From: Haliclystus octoradiatus
Taxonomy: Eukaryota; Cnidaria; Staurozoa; Stauromedusae; Haliclystidae
Direction of reading: 5' to 3'
DNA: 64,000 nucleotides
Assembly (NCBI GenBank): GCA_916610825.1
Contig: OU744453.1
Location: 1,093,001 to 1,157,000, forward strand
A model generated the notes under the pieces. That model had not been told where the DNA came from. It saw nothing but the letters and a program-made list of their open reading frames with translations, and made no database searches. The translations under genes were made by a program, and so were the position numbers. Numbering within the stretch: position 1 is the stretch's first letter; every line of letters starts with the position of its first letter. Of this stretch, positions 43,830-55,200 are shown in pieces.

Positions 43830-44912
43830 ATGAATGTTACATTTTTCAATAATTATAAATTTCTGCCTTGTAAATATTTCCATCGCACAATATTACGTGT
43901 TTTCCCAGAAACATTTGAACTGCATATTACGCTGTGGATTCTGGGGATATTACTTTTACTCGTGTGTCCGTTTTCAATTATATTAAATGGAACAATTACT
44001 TATAGCTTTGCTGTGAAGAAACAACTACAAACTGTTTCAAATATACCTCTATTTGCATTGTCTATTTCTGATTTGTGTGTCTCAGTGTTTCTTATGCCTC
44101 AGTATGGATTTTATATGATATTCTTAGCGTTAAAGATTTATAATTGTGAACTTGCTGGTTATGTAAGTGGATTAGGAATGTTAGCTGTATTTACATCTTT
44201 ACCTTTTGCAATATTTATTACATTTGAAAGATATTTAGCTATTTGTAAACCATATTTCTACAAAAGAGTTATGAGTAGAAAAAGTTTGGCAATATTCATT
44301 ATTATAACATGGTTTTCAATTGTTATATTTGGGTTTTCTTGTCACGTGATGGGTTATAACGACTTACACATGATTCTCAATTTCACATTAATCGGGTTAT
44401 CTTATATCCTGAACCCGTTTGCCTACATAAAGATTATCCTTGTTTTAAGAAAACTCAAAGAGGCTGTTCCAGTCCCTTCTTCGTTTAATTCGAAAGGAAA
44501 ACCACATGGAAAATTACGTCATCGGTCAACAAATTTCTTATTAACTGTCACATTGGTAATTTTAATCTTTCATTTCCCACTCACTGTCAGTTCGATATTA
44601 TTTATTACATATGGTCACACTATCGCTGGAGCAATTTATATTTTCCATATTGTTAATACAATGATGTTATTAAATTCTATCATTGATCCCTTAGTTTATT
44701 TTTTCCAATGTCCTACGATTTATCGTGCAGTTAAAGAAGTTATGGAATCTCGCAAACAAAACATCGAACGACGGAAACTCGAGAAGATAAATCGTCAAAA
44801 ACTATTCTTATCTGCCAGTAACTCTAATTGTCAGCCAGGGAAACTGGCTTTACCCCGTATCAAAATGCAAGAACATTCTGGAAGCTTTGAAAACAAGGCT
44901 ATAGACCAGTAA
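43830..44912 (+). CDS. Class A (rhodopsin-like) GPCR, orphan, copy 2
   Basis: Seven-TM receptor of 360 residues in one exon (TAA stop). N2 is a glycosylation site (NVT). TM1 has LNGTITYS with the conserved Asn; TM2 has LALSISD with D81; Cys106 precedes TM3 (KIYNC), which ends FERYLAICKP (E133-R134-Y135). The TM4-TM5 loop is very short and lacks a Cys, so no canonical disulphide is expected. TM7 reads NSIIDPLVY (285-289), a DPxxY variant as in melanocortin and related receptors. TM2-TM3 share PQYG and IYNC with copy 1, and both have LRKLK/RxAVPxPS after TM5, so they are paralogues. The ~50-residue basic C-tail lies in a sequence that is tandemly repeated downstream. Confidence 0.93.
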   Translation: MNVTFFNNYKFLPCKYFHRTILRVFPETFELHITLWILGILLLLVCPFSIILNGTITYSFAVKKQLQTVSNIPLFALSISDLCVSVFLMPQYGFYMIFLALKIYNCELAGYVSGLGMLAVFTSLPFAIFITFERYLAICKPYFYKRVMSRKSLAIFIIITWFSIVIFGFSCHVMGYNDLHMILNFTLIGLSYILNPFAYIKIILVLRKLKEAVPVPSSFNSKGKPHGKLRHRSTNFLLTVTLVILIFHFPLTVSSILFITYGHTIAGAIYIFHIVNTMMLLNSIIDPLVYFFQCPTIYRAVKEVMESRKQNIERRKLEKINRQKLFLSASNSNCQPGKLALPRIKMQEHSGSFENKAIDQ

Positions 44913-45350
44913 CGTCGATTCATCGAACGAGGAGAAACTCGAGAGGATAAATCGTCAGAAACTGTAATCAATAATTATCAACTGCAGGGAAAATCAGAGC
45001 CATCGATATATAGCTATATATATCGATCGCTCTGCAGGGGAAAATGACTTTACTACGTATTAAAAGGCAAGAAAATTCTGGAAGCTTTGAAAACAAAGCT
45101 AGGACCAGTAACGTCGTAACATACACCGAACGAGAGAAACCCGAGAGAATAAATCGTCAACAACTATATCCTTATCTGCCGTAACTATAATTATCAACCG
45201 CAGGAAAAATGACTTTACGTCGTATCAAAATGCAAGAACATTCTGGAAGCTATGCCAACAAAGCTATATGGACCAGTAACGTCGTAACATCGAACGAGAG
45301 AGACTCGAGAGGATAAATCGCAAAAGCTATTCATATCTACAAGTAACAAT
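44760..45350 (+). repeat. Degenerate ~160-200-bp tandem duplication of the GPCR copy 2 C-tail
   Basis: The last ~155 coding bases plus stop (44760-44923) recur as copy 2 (~44920-45125), copy 3 (~45122-45288) and a partial copy 4 (~45285-45350). Anchor 'ggaagctttgaaaacaa' is at 44880 and 45080, and its variant 'ggaagctatgccaacaa' at 45245. 'aactcgagaggataaatcgt' type words occur at ~44776, 44936, 45138 and 45302. Copy 2 is longer because of a ~40-bp palindromic insert (catcgatatatagctatata). Downstream copies have frameshifts and stops, so only the first is coding. Confidence 0.88.
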
Positions 45351-46226
45351 AATTATTTTAAATACATCTATATAAATTGATTTATTGCATCTAATTTGAA
45401 CATTTGATTTGATGTGTATATGCTCTTTTGAATAGATAACTATAAATATATAATGTAATACATAAAAGTTTGTGTAAAACTTTCCTGTAGTTTGGTTTTC
45501 TGACTACTTAGCTGAGATTGATAGAAATGCGCTTGTTAGAATATTTTGATTCGGAGGAGGAGAAATTATCCATCTAGAAAACCATGATGAAATTAACATA
45601 TCAGCTATCACAAAAATGACTTGATTTTTTTGTTTTCCTAATGAGTACAGTAAATATTAGTCGTTCTGTTTCTCATTTGAATTCTTATTTTTGATTGTGA
45701 ATGATTGCCTTTTCAATATCATCTTCATTAGATGGATGATAATGAGTCAGCCAAATACGGGACCAAATAGCGGAACTTGTCACCTGAGTCCGAGTGGCCC
45801 AAGCTAGCTCCAAAGTAGTCCCCAACTGCTATAGGAAAGTCATCCACTCCCTCCAGTCCGACTCTTTTTGAAATTCGAAAGTAGACTGTCTAATAAACGA
45901 AGTTGGCTCCGCATCTCTGATTCTAGAAGAAATATGTAGGTGATAAAAAATGTTTTTATCATGTATTAAATCTCACCTGACGGCTGGACTTCTGCTTCAG
46001 ACTAATAGGCCTCTCTTGAGTGTCGAAGCCTCACTCGCACCATCATGGCTGCCATGTTTTGATTTTCATTCCAAAGTGGTGTTTTCTGTTTTGAAACCGA
46101 TCAAAGGATTGAAATAGATTCTCTTTTAGAACTTTATTATCTTGCATCATCAACATAAGCATCTGTAAAGGTTTTCATAGATAATTCTAGCATGTGAAAG
46201 TTTTCTTTTGGACTTGAATTTTCAAT
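44913..46226. other. Intergenic region GPCR copy 2 to PIK3R4
   Basis: After the tail repeats, 45350-45700 is AT-rich 3' flank. 45740-45900 is a moderately GC-richer stretch with no recognised homology. At ~46040-46060 'accatcatggctgccatg' contains GCCAT cores that could bind YY1 in the PIK3R4 promoter. A 5' UTR probably begins downstream of that. No TATA box. Confidence 0.35.
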
Positions 46227-49200
46227 ATGGGAAACCAGTTGTCTGGGATTGCTCCTGCTCAAATCTTGAGCGTTGATAATTATTTTAATGATTTACCTGA
46301 ATTTCAATATCACGCCAGGTAAGTATCTCTTCTTCTGCTTTTTTATTTATAATATCTAACGTACAACAAAGTCACCATTTATGTACATTTTCTATTAACA
46401 GTCTTGGTAGTACGCGTTTTATGAAAGTTGCCAGAGCAAAACACAAGTATGTCTCAACTCATCTCATATATATGATCTCCTTGAAACTTTGTAGGCGTAT
46501 ATTAGCTTACCTTGCAATATTTACACCTACCAACCTTCAATTCCGGATAGTGATCTCAGCATGACAATTTACAAAGGCGTGTCTATCCGATTTAGCATTT
46601 CAACTAAATATTATCTATAAATACTACACCGATCGCGGAACACTGGAACATGGTATTGCTTAGATGTAGCCTGGCCTAGAGATAATGGAGGCATGTCATA
46701 GTCATTATATTGGAAGTAACGCATTGCGCGCAGCCAAGGTCAATTTTTTTTTGAAAAATTTCACACCTGCAATGCCAAACACACCATTGTAAATCTTTAT
46801 TTACAATATTTCACATGGAAAACTGATCTATAGCAACCTTCAGTTATTTAATGTTGAATTTTTCATCGAAGAAATGTAACTCATTCACATACAAGGGTTT
46901 GTCTGTTTGCTTAAAATAGATTAATAAAATTATTACTTCTGTATAATTCCTAATTGGGCTGGCTATGTGGTTTCCGTCCTACTAAAGGTCTTATGGCATA
47001 AAATATCTGGTCATTGTTCCCACATTCGGTATTAGTCCACACTTTTTTCTATTTAATCCTTTATTTTATCGCTTATTACTTTTAGGGAAGGTTATGTTGT
47101 TGTCAAAGTCTTTGTCATTCATGATCCATCTCTTCCTCTACAATATTACATGAAACAGATTATGGAAATATCAAAAACTGTGCAATCAATTCCGAATGTA
47201 CTACCTTTCCAACGTGTCTTATGTACTGAGCGTGCTGGTGTTTTAATACGGCAATACGTTCACGATAACCTTTATGATAGAATAAGGTAATTATGACTCT
47301 CATACAGGAGTGGCACCAGAGGGGAGGAGGCAGGGGTGCTACAACCCCCCCCCGTCGGGATGCTCAGCCCCCCGGTCGGGAAAGACTAAAATTTTCTGTC
47401 GGGGAATTTTTATATATCTAACATATTTTGTAAAAAACTATAGGAATTAGCTCCATTCCAGTATTAGAGACTATTGCCAAATTGTTTCTATGTAACGTGG
47501 AACTTTGGTATAGCCCCCCGTCGGAGATGCCAGCCCCCTCGCCAGGAAATCCTGGTCCCACCTCTGCTCTCATTTAAAATTTGAAATATCCAATAAGGAT
47601 GCCAGGATTAGCCTATATTTGGACTTTAGTATCTATGATGTTGACAGTTTTGTTGAAAGTAATTCAGTACAATTGACACTTGCGATTTTCCTTGTGATTA
47701 ATGTGGAGTCCTGTTGAGAATGGGTATCTGTAGTTGCCGCCGCAGTCAACCAAGCTCTAAATGGGCAATTTGTAAGAATGACCACACTGCGTTTATACCA
47801 TTGCTAAGATAAACAAAGCAACGACCGATATTCTTCTAATTTTTTTAGTTATTTATGGCACACTGTTCTTTCAAATAAAATAACCATTAAAAATGCCATC
47901 AATGGTTGTTAAACCCACCTAGGCTATTAATTATGAAACATTTTCATAGGTAATAAATATAAAGTAGGCCTACTGTTGATAATTTACTTGTGTTTCAGTA
48001 CAAGACCTTTCTTGAGTATGATTGAAAAGAAATGGATAGTCTTTCAGCTTTTATCTGTGTTGGATCAATGTCATAATGCCAAGGTACAATTTTATTTATA
48101 GTAATTGATTTAAATGTATAGATCAAGACATGTGAGGGTCTCTATAATAAAAGCCGATTCCTTGTTACAGAAAAACAATACTAGTTGAATTAGCTCCTGC
48201 CTCGTCAATAATTTTGACATCTTTACTTCAATTCACCAAGCGCAATCATGCGATCCAAATAGCAAGCACAGCTTGATGCAAGCCGCAAGCACTAAATTTG
48301 TTCCATAGAAACCTTTGCTATTTCTGATATACTGTTAAGATGATCAAAACCTCATTACGATCGGTTTTGGATATATTTTAATGAATTTGTTTAGATTTGT
48401 TAACTTTTTTACAATAGCATTTAATTACATAGTTTTAATAGGGTGAAATTATATTATTTTCTGATTACTATGCGTTTTAAGTAAGAAGAGTTTGACCGCA
48501 AATATGGAAGCCTTTTAGTCTGCTTTAAATTGTGTTTGCACATCCCATGTACTATAAATAAAATGGGAGAACAATAGCAGCTCTTGGTGAATTCCTATTA
48601 TTGAAATTGAAATTGCAAATTCTTCTGAAGAAAATTATTTGTTATCTATTCCGCTCATAAATTTTAAGTCACATCTGATCAGCTTGTTAAATCAGATAAG
48701 AATAATATTTAATTGATGTGCACTTCTGATTAACACCAATATGTAGGCCTGGTCCCTTTTATTTTGAAGAAATCCTTTGAAAACATTGAACTTACAATTA
48801 TGTTGGGTTGCACTTGGCAATATTCACTTAAACGCATAATGTACTTCAAATTTGTTTGTGAAAGTAATGATTCCTGATATCTCTGAATCACCTAATTAAC
48901 TTCTGTTTATTTAATTTAATTTAAGATTTGTCATGGAGATATCAAAAGTGAAAATATTCTCATCACAAGTTGGGGTTGGATGCTATTATCAGACATTGCT
49001 AGTTTCAAACCAGTCCAACTACCAGTGGATAACCCGGCTGATTTTAATTATTTTTTTGATACAACACGTCGACGTACATGCTATATTGCACCTGAAAGAT
49101 TTGTTGACAGCAGTCAGTTATTATTAAATTTATCTTCAACAACGTTAACGATTGGTACGAATGAACAAGGCCCTTCTCTGCCATCTTTAAATTTGCCTGG

Positions 49201-52200
49201 TGCTGATGATTGTCAATTGAAACCGACAATGGATATATTTTCAGTTGGGTAAGAAATTTATTGGTACGCTGCTCTACGGGGCAAGCGTCAAACAGAAGTA
49301 GGAATCCGGGATTTTTAGATTCTGAGAGGTAGTAGTAGGTAGTAGGTGATTTCTTGGTCAAACTTCAAAAGAAAAATTGTGCGCAAAATTGTTGAAATGC
49401 ATCTAGGATTCCAGAAGGTTGAATATTTTGTCAAACCCTGTCTCAGTAGCCAAAACCTACAATATCTCCAACAAAAGAATTTGGTGTGTTCATGTGCCTG
49501 GTTTTCATGAACTCGTTCACGATCTGCTCGTAAAAGTTGGGTCATTTGACTGCTCATGGAAATTGGACCATTGACATATTGCTCCCTCGAATGCAAGCAT
49601 CAATTCCAATAAATAGCCCTTGTTACATTTAATTTTAGCTGTCTTGGTGCAGTAGTTAGGGCTGTGTGGATCATTATACACAATTGAAATCAGCTGGATT
49701 CAATCCCTACCAGGAGCACTTTTGGTTGGCGCCATGAAGCTCACACATTCTGCAAATATTAACCAACTAATCAATCACCCTGGGGAATTAGTGTCTACTG
49801 TAGATTCTGGACACATTTGAGTTTATCAATATGATATTTATGTTTTAGATGTGTAATTGCCGAGTTGTTTTGTGATGGTAGTCCTTTGTTTGATCTGTCT
49901 CAGTTACTTTCGTATCGATCTGGAGATTACAGTCCTGAATTAAAGCTTGTCAAAATTGACAATAATGTTAAAGTAAGTTCATCTTCGTTTCAAACTAATA
50001 GATAAATAGGACTTGAAAAAAAACTGAGTTAATCAAGCGGTCGCTTTTTCTATTTTGTAACGTTTTTACTATACAATTTTCCAGGCAATGGTCAAGCAAA
50101 TGATAGCTCGAAATCCTGCTGATCGTCTCTCTGCCAAAGAATACATAGATAGATACTCTGGTTAGTAAATAGAAAATTAAATTTACATTTCAAATCAACT
50201 TATGTCTATTCTTTTGATTTAATCTGGACTTAAAGTGCTATCCCTGAGGCCTAGTGTAGTGGTTAGGGTGTTGGACTTCGCCCTGCAGGGTTTCGGGCAG
50301 GAGCACTATTGGTTGGCTTTTGGCATCCCGCCATTTAACTGACATACATTCCAAAAAAACACTAACCAGCTACCTAACCACCCCCCGATGAAAAAAAGTT
50401 TACTGCCACCAGTGGTAAAAGTATAAATTCAAAAAGGAAGAAAAACATTTTATTATTGTTTTGAAAGGTTGAAATCTTCTATTGTAAATGTTTCTTGTTT
50501 TTGTCTTGCTATAGGTCATATCTTTCCTGAAGAGTTTTCAACATTTCTGCGTGGATATTTGAAACGATTTGCAAGCCTTCCTGTTTTGACTGCTGATGAA
50601 AAGATCGCAAAGTAATTAAATTAAATAACAATTATAAAATGTATTAGAATTAATCTAGTTGAGTTGATTTATTGGCTGTTTTCTGTTCAGCATAAGCCAA
50701 GTCAAGGTTCAACAAAGCCCAGCAACTTAGAATCTATGCTTCGTGAAGGCTGGCTAATATCCAAAATAGATCAGTTTTTTTCTTATCTCTTCACAAAATA
50801 AAAGATTGACGATATTCTAGGGACACCTGACACCATTCACAATTCTCATGAGCTGTTTATTTAAAATTCACAAACTTTACAACCATTGGCCTATTTTTCA
50901 TAAATGTTTTCATGTTCGATGAACAGTTCATGATAATTGATCCTTTTAACATTCGTAAACTGTTTCCACATATAGGTAAAAAATTGTTTTGGATTTAAAA
51001 GTACGCATGAAATTTCTTTATGTTTAAATTCAATCATCATTTTTATTTAACAGACTTTCAATGTTTTCAAATCTAAAAATTTAAATTAAACAATTTAGTA
51101 TTATTAGTCTATTTGCAAACCTATTATATAATTCTCTTACTTATAATGATACTGTGACAATCATGTGACAATGTTCCCAAATTATTTTTATTTTATTTTT
51201 GACACAGATTGAAAGCAGACATGCACAAAATAAAAACTGAACTCTTACAAGTAGATGATAATCAACAAAGCAGGGATGTAATGAATCACAAAGAAAGTAT
51301 GTTAATATAATAATATTTTTCTTTCTTAAAGTTCTTGGTAATTTTTGAGATTTTTGTGTCCCACTTTTCCTAAACCAAAACTGGAATACAATTTTTTACT
51401 ACAAGGGTGTTTGACTGTGTTGTTTGGCAAACATCACTACTTTTATATTTCACACACAGAACAAAGCCCCTACAAAATGATAGACATAAATACAGAATTA
51501 CCATGGCACTGTTTATTTCCAATCCTCAAGTCTTAAAATCGAGAATACCGAAGACAGTACAATGCAATTTACATCACAACAAAATCTTGGGATTTAACTT
51601 CGGAATCGGAAGAGTTTTTTCGCAGTCAGAATGTCCTACTAATTTTGTTTTACAAAACTTACAAACTTCTGATTTTTGGTCAATTTAGCTCAGACCTCCA
51701 GCATCCTAGAATAAGGAACCCGGCTTTTGTCGTACACTGTTTGCAGCCGATGTCTCTCATTTTGATTGTAAACGCCTGACCTGATAATCCTATGATCAAA
51801 TTGTTTCTTTCCTGCATCATAACGTTGAATTTATTTTTATTGTTTCATTAATGTCTACGTATTTTCTTTATTTGTTGTTATTTAGATTGTTTTGTTATTA
51901 TTGCATCATTGGTTACCAGTTGTGTTAGAAGCTTGAAGGTATTAGTTGATAACGCTCACTCACACTGTATTCAGATTGATGCACATGCAAAAATATTCAC
52001 TGAGTTAATAAACTGTCCATCAAGCTCATGAACTGTTCATAAACACCTTATAAACCCCTGTGAAAACAGTTCATGTATGTGGCCTAATTTTCATGATTTG
52101 TTCATAAACTGTACGGTCATGAACAGTTCATAAAAAATGAACTCTATCTAATATTTCACAAGGCAAAAATTCATGAAATCACAAATTGCAGTAGTATACA

Positions 52201-55200
52201 CCTCCAGGGTCCGACAAAAGTGGGGATCCTAGGATCCTAGATCTCTGAAGGCTAGAGCAAATTCAGAAGAAAATTGATAAATTTTTTATTTATACTCAAC
52301 AAAATATTCAGAAGAAAATGTACAATGTTATTTAAGATTCCGGAAGGCTAAACCTTTTGTCGGACACTGTATACCTCTAAACTCTTCTTTATAATAAGAT
52401 AATTATTACTTGGTTTTTTGTTTAACAGTTTTGCATTTCAAAGTTAACTGCATTGGATCTCATGCTGGAAATCTCTCATTACGTTGGCGATGATGTCATT
52501 CTGGAGCGTCTTCTACCGTACGCCTTTTATTTAATTGATGATACTCTGCCTCGTGTTCGCGCACACACAATCCAAACTATTACCAATTGCCTCAGTCTAG
52601 TGCAAAATTTACCTCGTAATGAATCTAATATATTCCCAGAATATATCCTACCGAATCTTGTGAGTACAATGGCATCTTATTGAAATTGAATCCCTTATTT
52701 AATGCACACATTTTGTAGACCTTTGATCGAATTGCATTGTGAAGTTATAGTTGATATTTTATCATCACCAATCAAGACGAGGGATCAGGAGAATTCTAGT
52801 AACCCAATTTTTATAATGGTTTGCTCTAGAGATAAAACACTAATAATCTTAATAATAATTTCAATGCTAATAGGTGCTAGTCGAAAAGAGTTACTTTTGG
52901 AGTCAGAGATTCAAGGACTAGCTAGTGTAGCTGGTTCATTAAGAACGATGACACATAAACAAGACTGACAGATCAGCTTTTACGATAAATACTTCATATA
53001 TATTTCAGACAATAATAATAATAAACATTAAAATACTAAAATATACTCGAAATAAGACTTATCTAAAATCGTGACATAACTGCCAGTCGCACATACATAA
53101 ACTGAAGACAGGGGCGTTGTTACACGTTTACATCATACATACATATAAGACTAAATAATGACGTGGGCATATCTAATTAGCATAATGTCGCATATCTATC
53201 AACTTGTATAATTCTAAACAAAACAGTAGCTAAGCTGGTAAGAATCCCTTGGAGTACAGTGAAGCCTTTATATAACAACCAACTGAGAGAGGTAGATAAC
53301 CTGACCACTATACGAAGGCGGCCTTAATACACAGGGTTGATTCAATAAAAATATACTGTTTTAGATACACAAAGAGTTACCACTATAGACCGGTGGCAGT
53401 TGTGTAGAAGTGATCATTATAACAGGTTTAACTGTACTAGATTTTAACGGACTCACAGAGCTGCCATACAACCCATTAACATTGACCCAGTATCAGATCT
53501 GAACTAATGTCCAGACCAACATATTAGGTCCAATATTGTACTAGGCATTATATGGCAATAGAGAGATATTCACGTTTATTTTTATTTTTACATGTGTAGT
53601 CATATCTTGCTAATGATCCTGAAGTGATTGTCCAGGTTGCATTTGCTGAAAACATTGCTCTGTTATCAGAAACAGCTTTACGCTTTCTAGAAATGGCGCA
53701 GATTAATAATATGAGACTTACTGTCAAAGATGAAAATGATGGTGCTATGCAGTATCAGGTAATAAAGAGCACTCACGATGCAAGTGTGAACCAATTATAT
53801 ATACTTAAATAAATTGACAAATCTCGATTTGTTATTATTTGAAAACACTTCTATTTGTATTTATGACTTTCCATGGCGTAAATGTGAAGTAAATCTTGCT
53901 CTTCCAAACTATAGGGATCCGAATAAGAGAGCAATTGTAATGTTGTTCTGAACAGTGCTATGATAAGAATGTGCCGTCTGTCTTACATTTACGGATAATA
54001 TATTTATTACACAACGGGCCCCAGGCCACATTTCACGGATAGACCCTGCTAACAAAGATATTTTATATCTCAATTCAAAAATCCATGCCCCTGCGAGAAA
54101 AGTTGCAGAGTTCATGAGCTGTCCATGTATTGTCCATGAACTGTTTATGAACTTCATGAATTGTTCACAAACCTCCTGACGTGCTCATGAACAGTTCATG
54201 AACTGCTTCATGAGCGTTAATGACCCACATTTCAGAGGTTGTCCTCAACGGCGTTGTGAATGATGTTTTGTTCATATCATGTTACTTTTGCATTGCAGGG
54301 TTCTTATGATTCAGAGCTTAATGCCTTACATGATCTTATCCAACGCAAAATTGTGACTCTCTTAACAACATCTGAAAATATTGTGAAGCGGACACTAGTT
54401 GAAAAAGGTCTTGTCCAGTTATGTGTATTTTTTGGTCGACAAAAAGCAAATGATGTTCTCCTTTCACATATCATTACATTTTTAAACGATAAAAACGATT
54501 GGTATCTCCGTGGTGCGTTCTTTGACAGTATTGTTGGTGTTGCTGCGTATGTTGGTTGGCAGAGCCTAAGCATTCTCAAACCGTTAATGCAACAGGTAAT
54601 GGAAATCATATGGTTCTTGTGTCTGAACTAAACTACCTTGTATATAACAACCAACTATGAGATGTATAGAAACTGACCACTAGATATATTTGTTTAATGG
54701 TAAATTTTATATTAAACAATGGTGCACATTTTCCTACGTGCTGTAGTTTTATGGTGCCTAGAGGGCACGTACAGAGAAAATGAAAAGGCATCAAAAAATG
54801 ACATGCATCGCCCCTACAAGAAGTGTTCTCCTTTGTGAGATTTGTCCTGAAGTGACTGCAGCTTTTCTCACAGGAAACTGTGTGCCAAATACTTTGTATA
54901 ATAACTAGCACATTCTAATAAACTTTTACAATTCGTTCTCATAAGGTAATGATATTGAAAACTCCTGTTCAAGTCGAACATTCTCAATAGTGATATCAAA
55001 TATAGTTTCAAACCTAGATTTGTTTAACTGATAGCGATAAAAAACACAGGATTTCACAATGTTTCGCCATATAATATCTGCATGGCATCATCAGGTATAT
55101 AAATACAAATTAAAAAATTACAAATATATAGAGTTTGAGTTTACAAAGGAAATTATCAAATAGGCCTACAATTACACGAAAATTAAACAAACAACCAGGA

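Noticed and set aside
54304-54609. 101-codon minus-strand ORF
   Set aside because: Antisense shadow of PIK3R4 exon 13.
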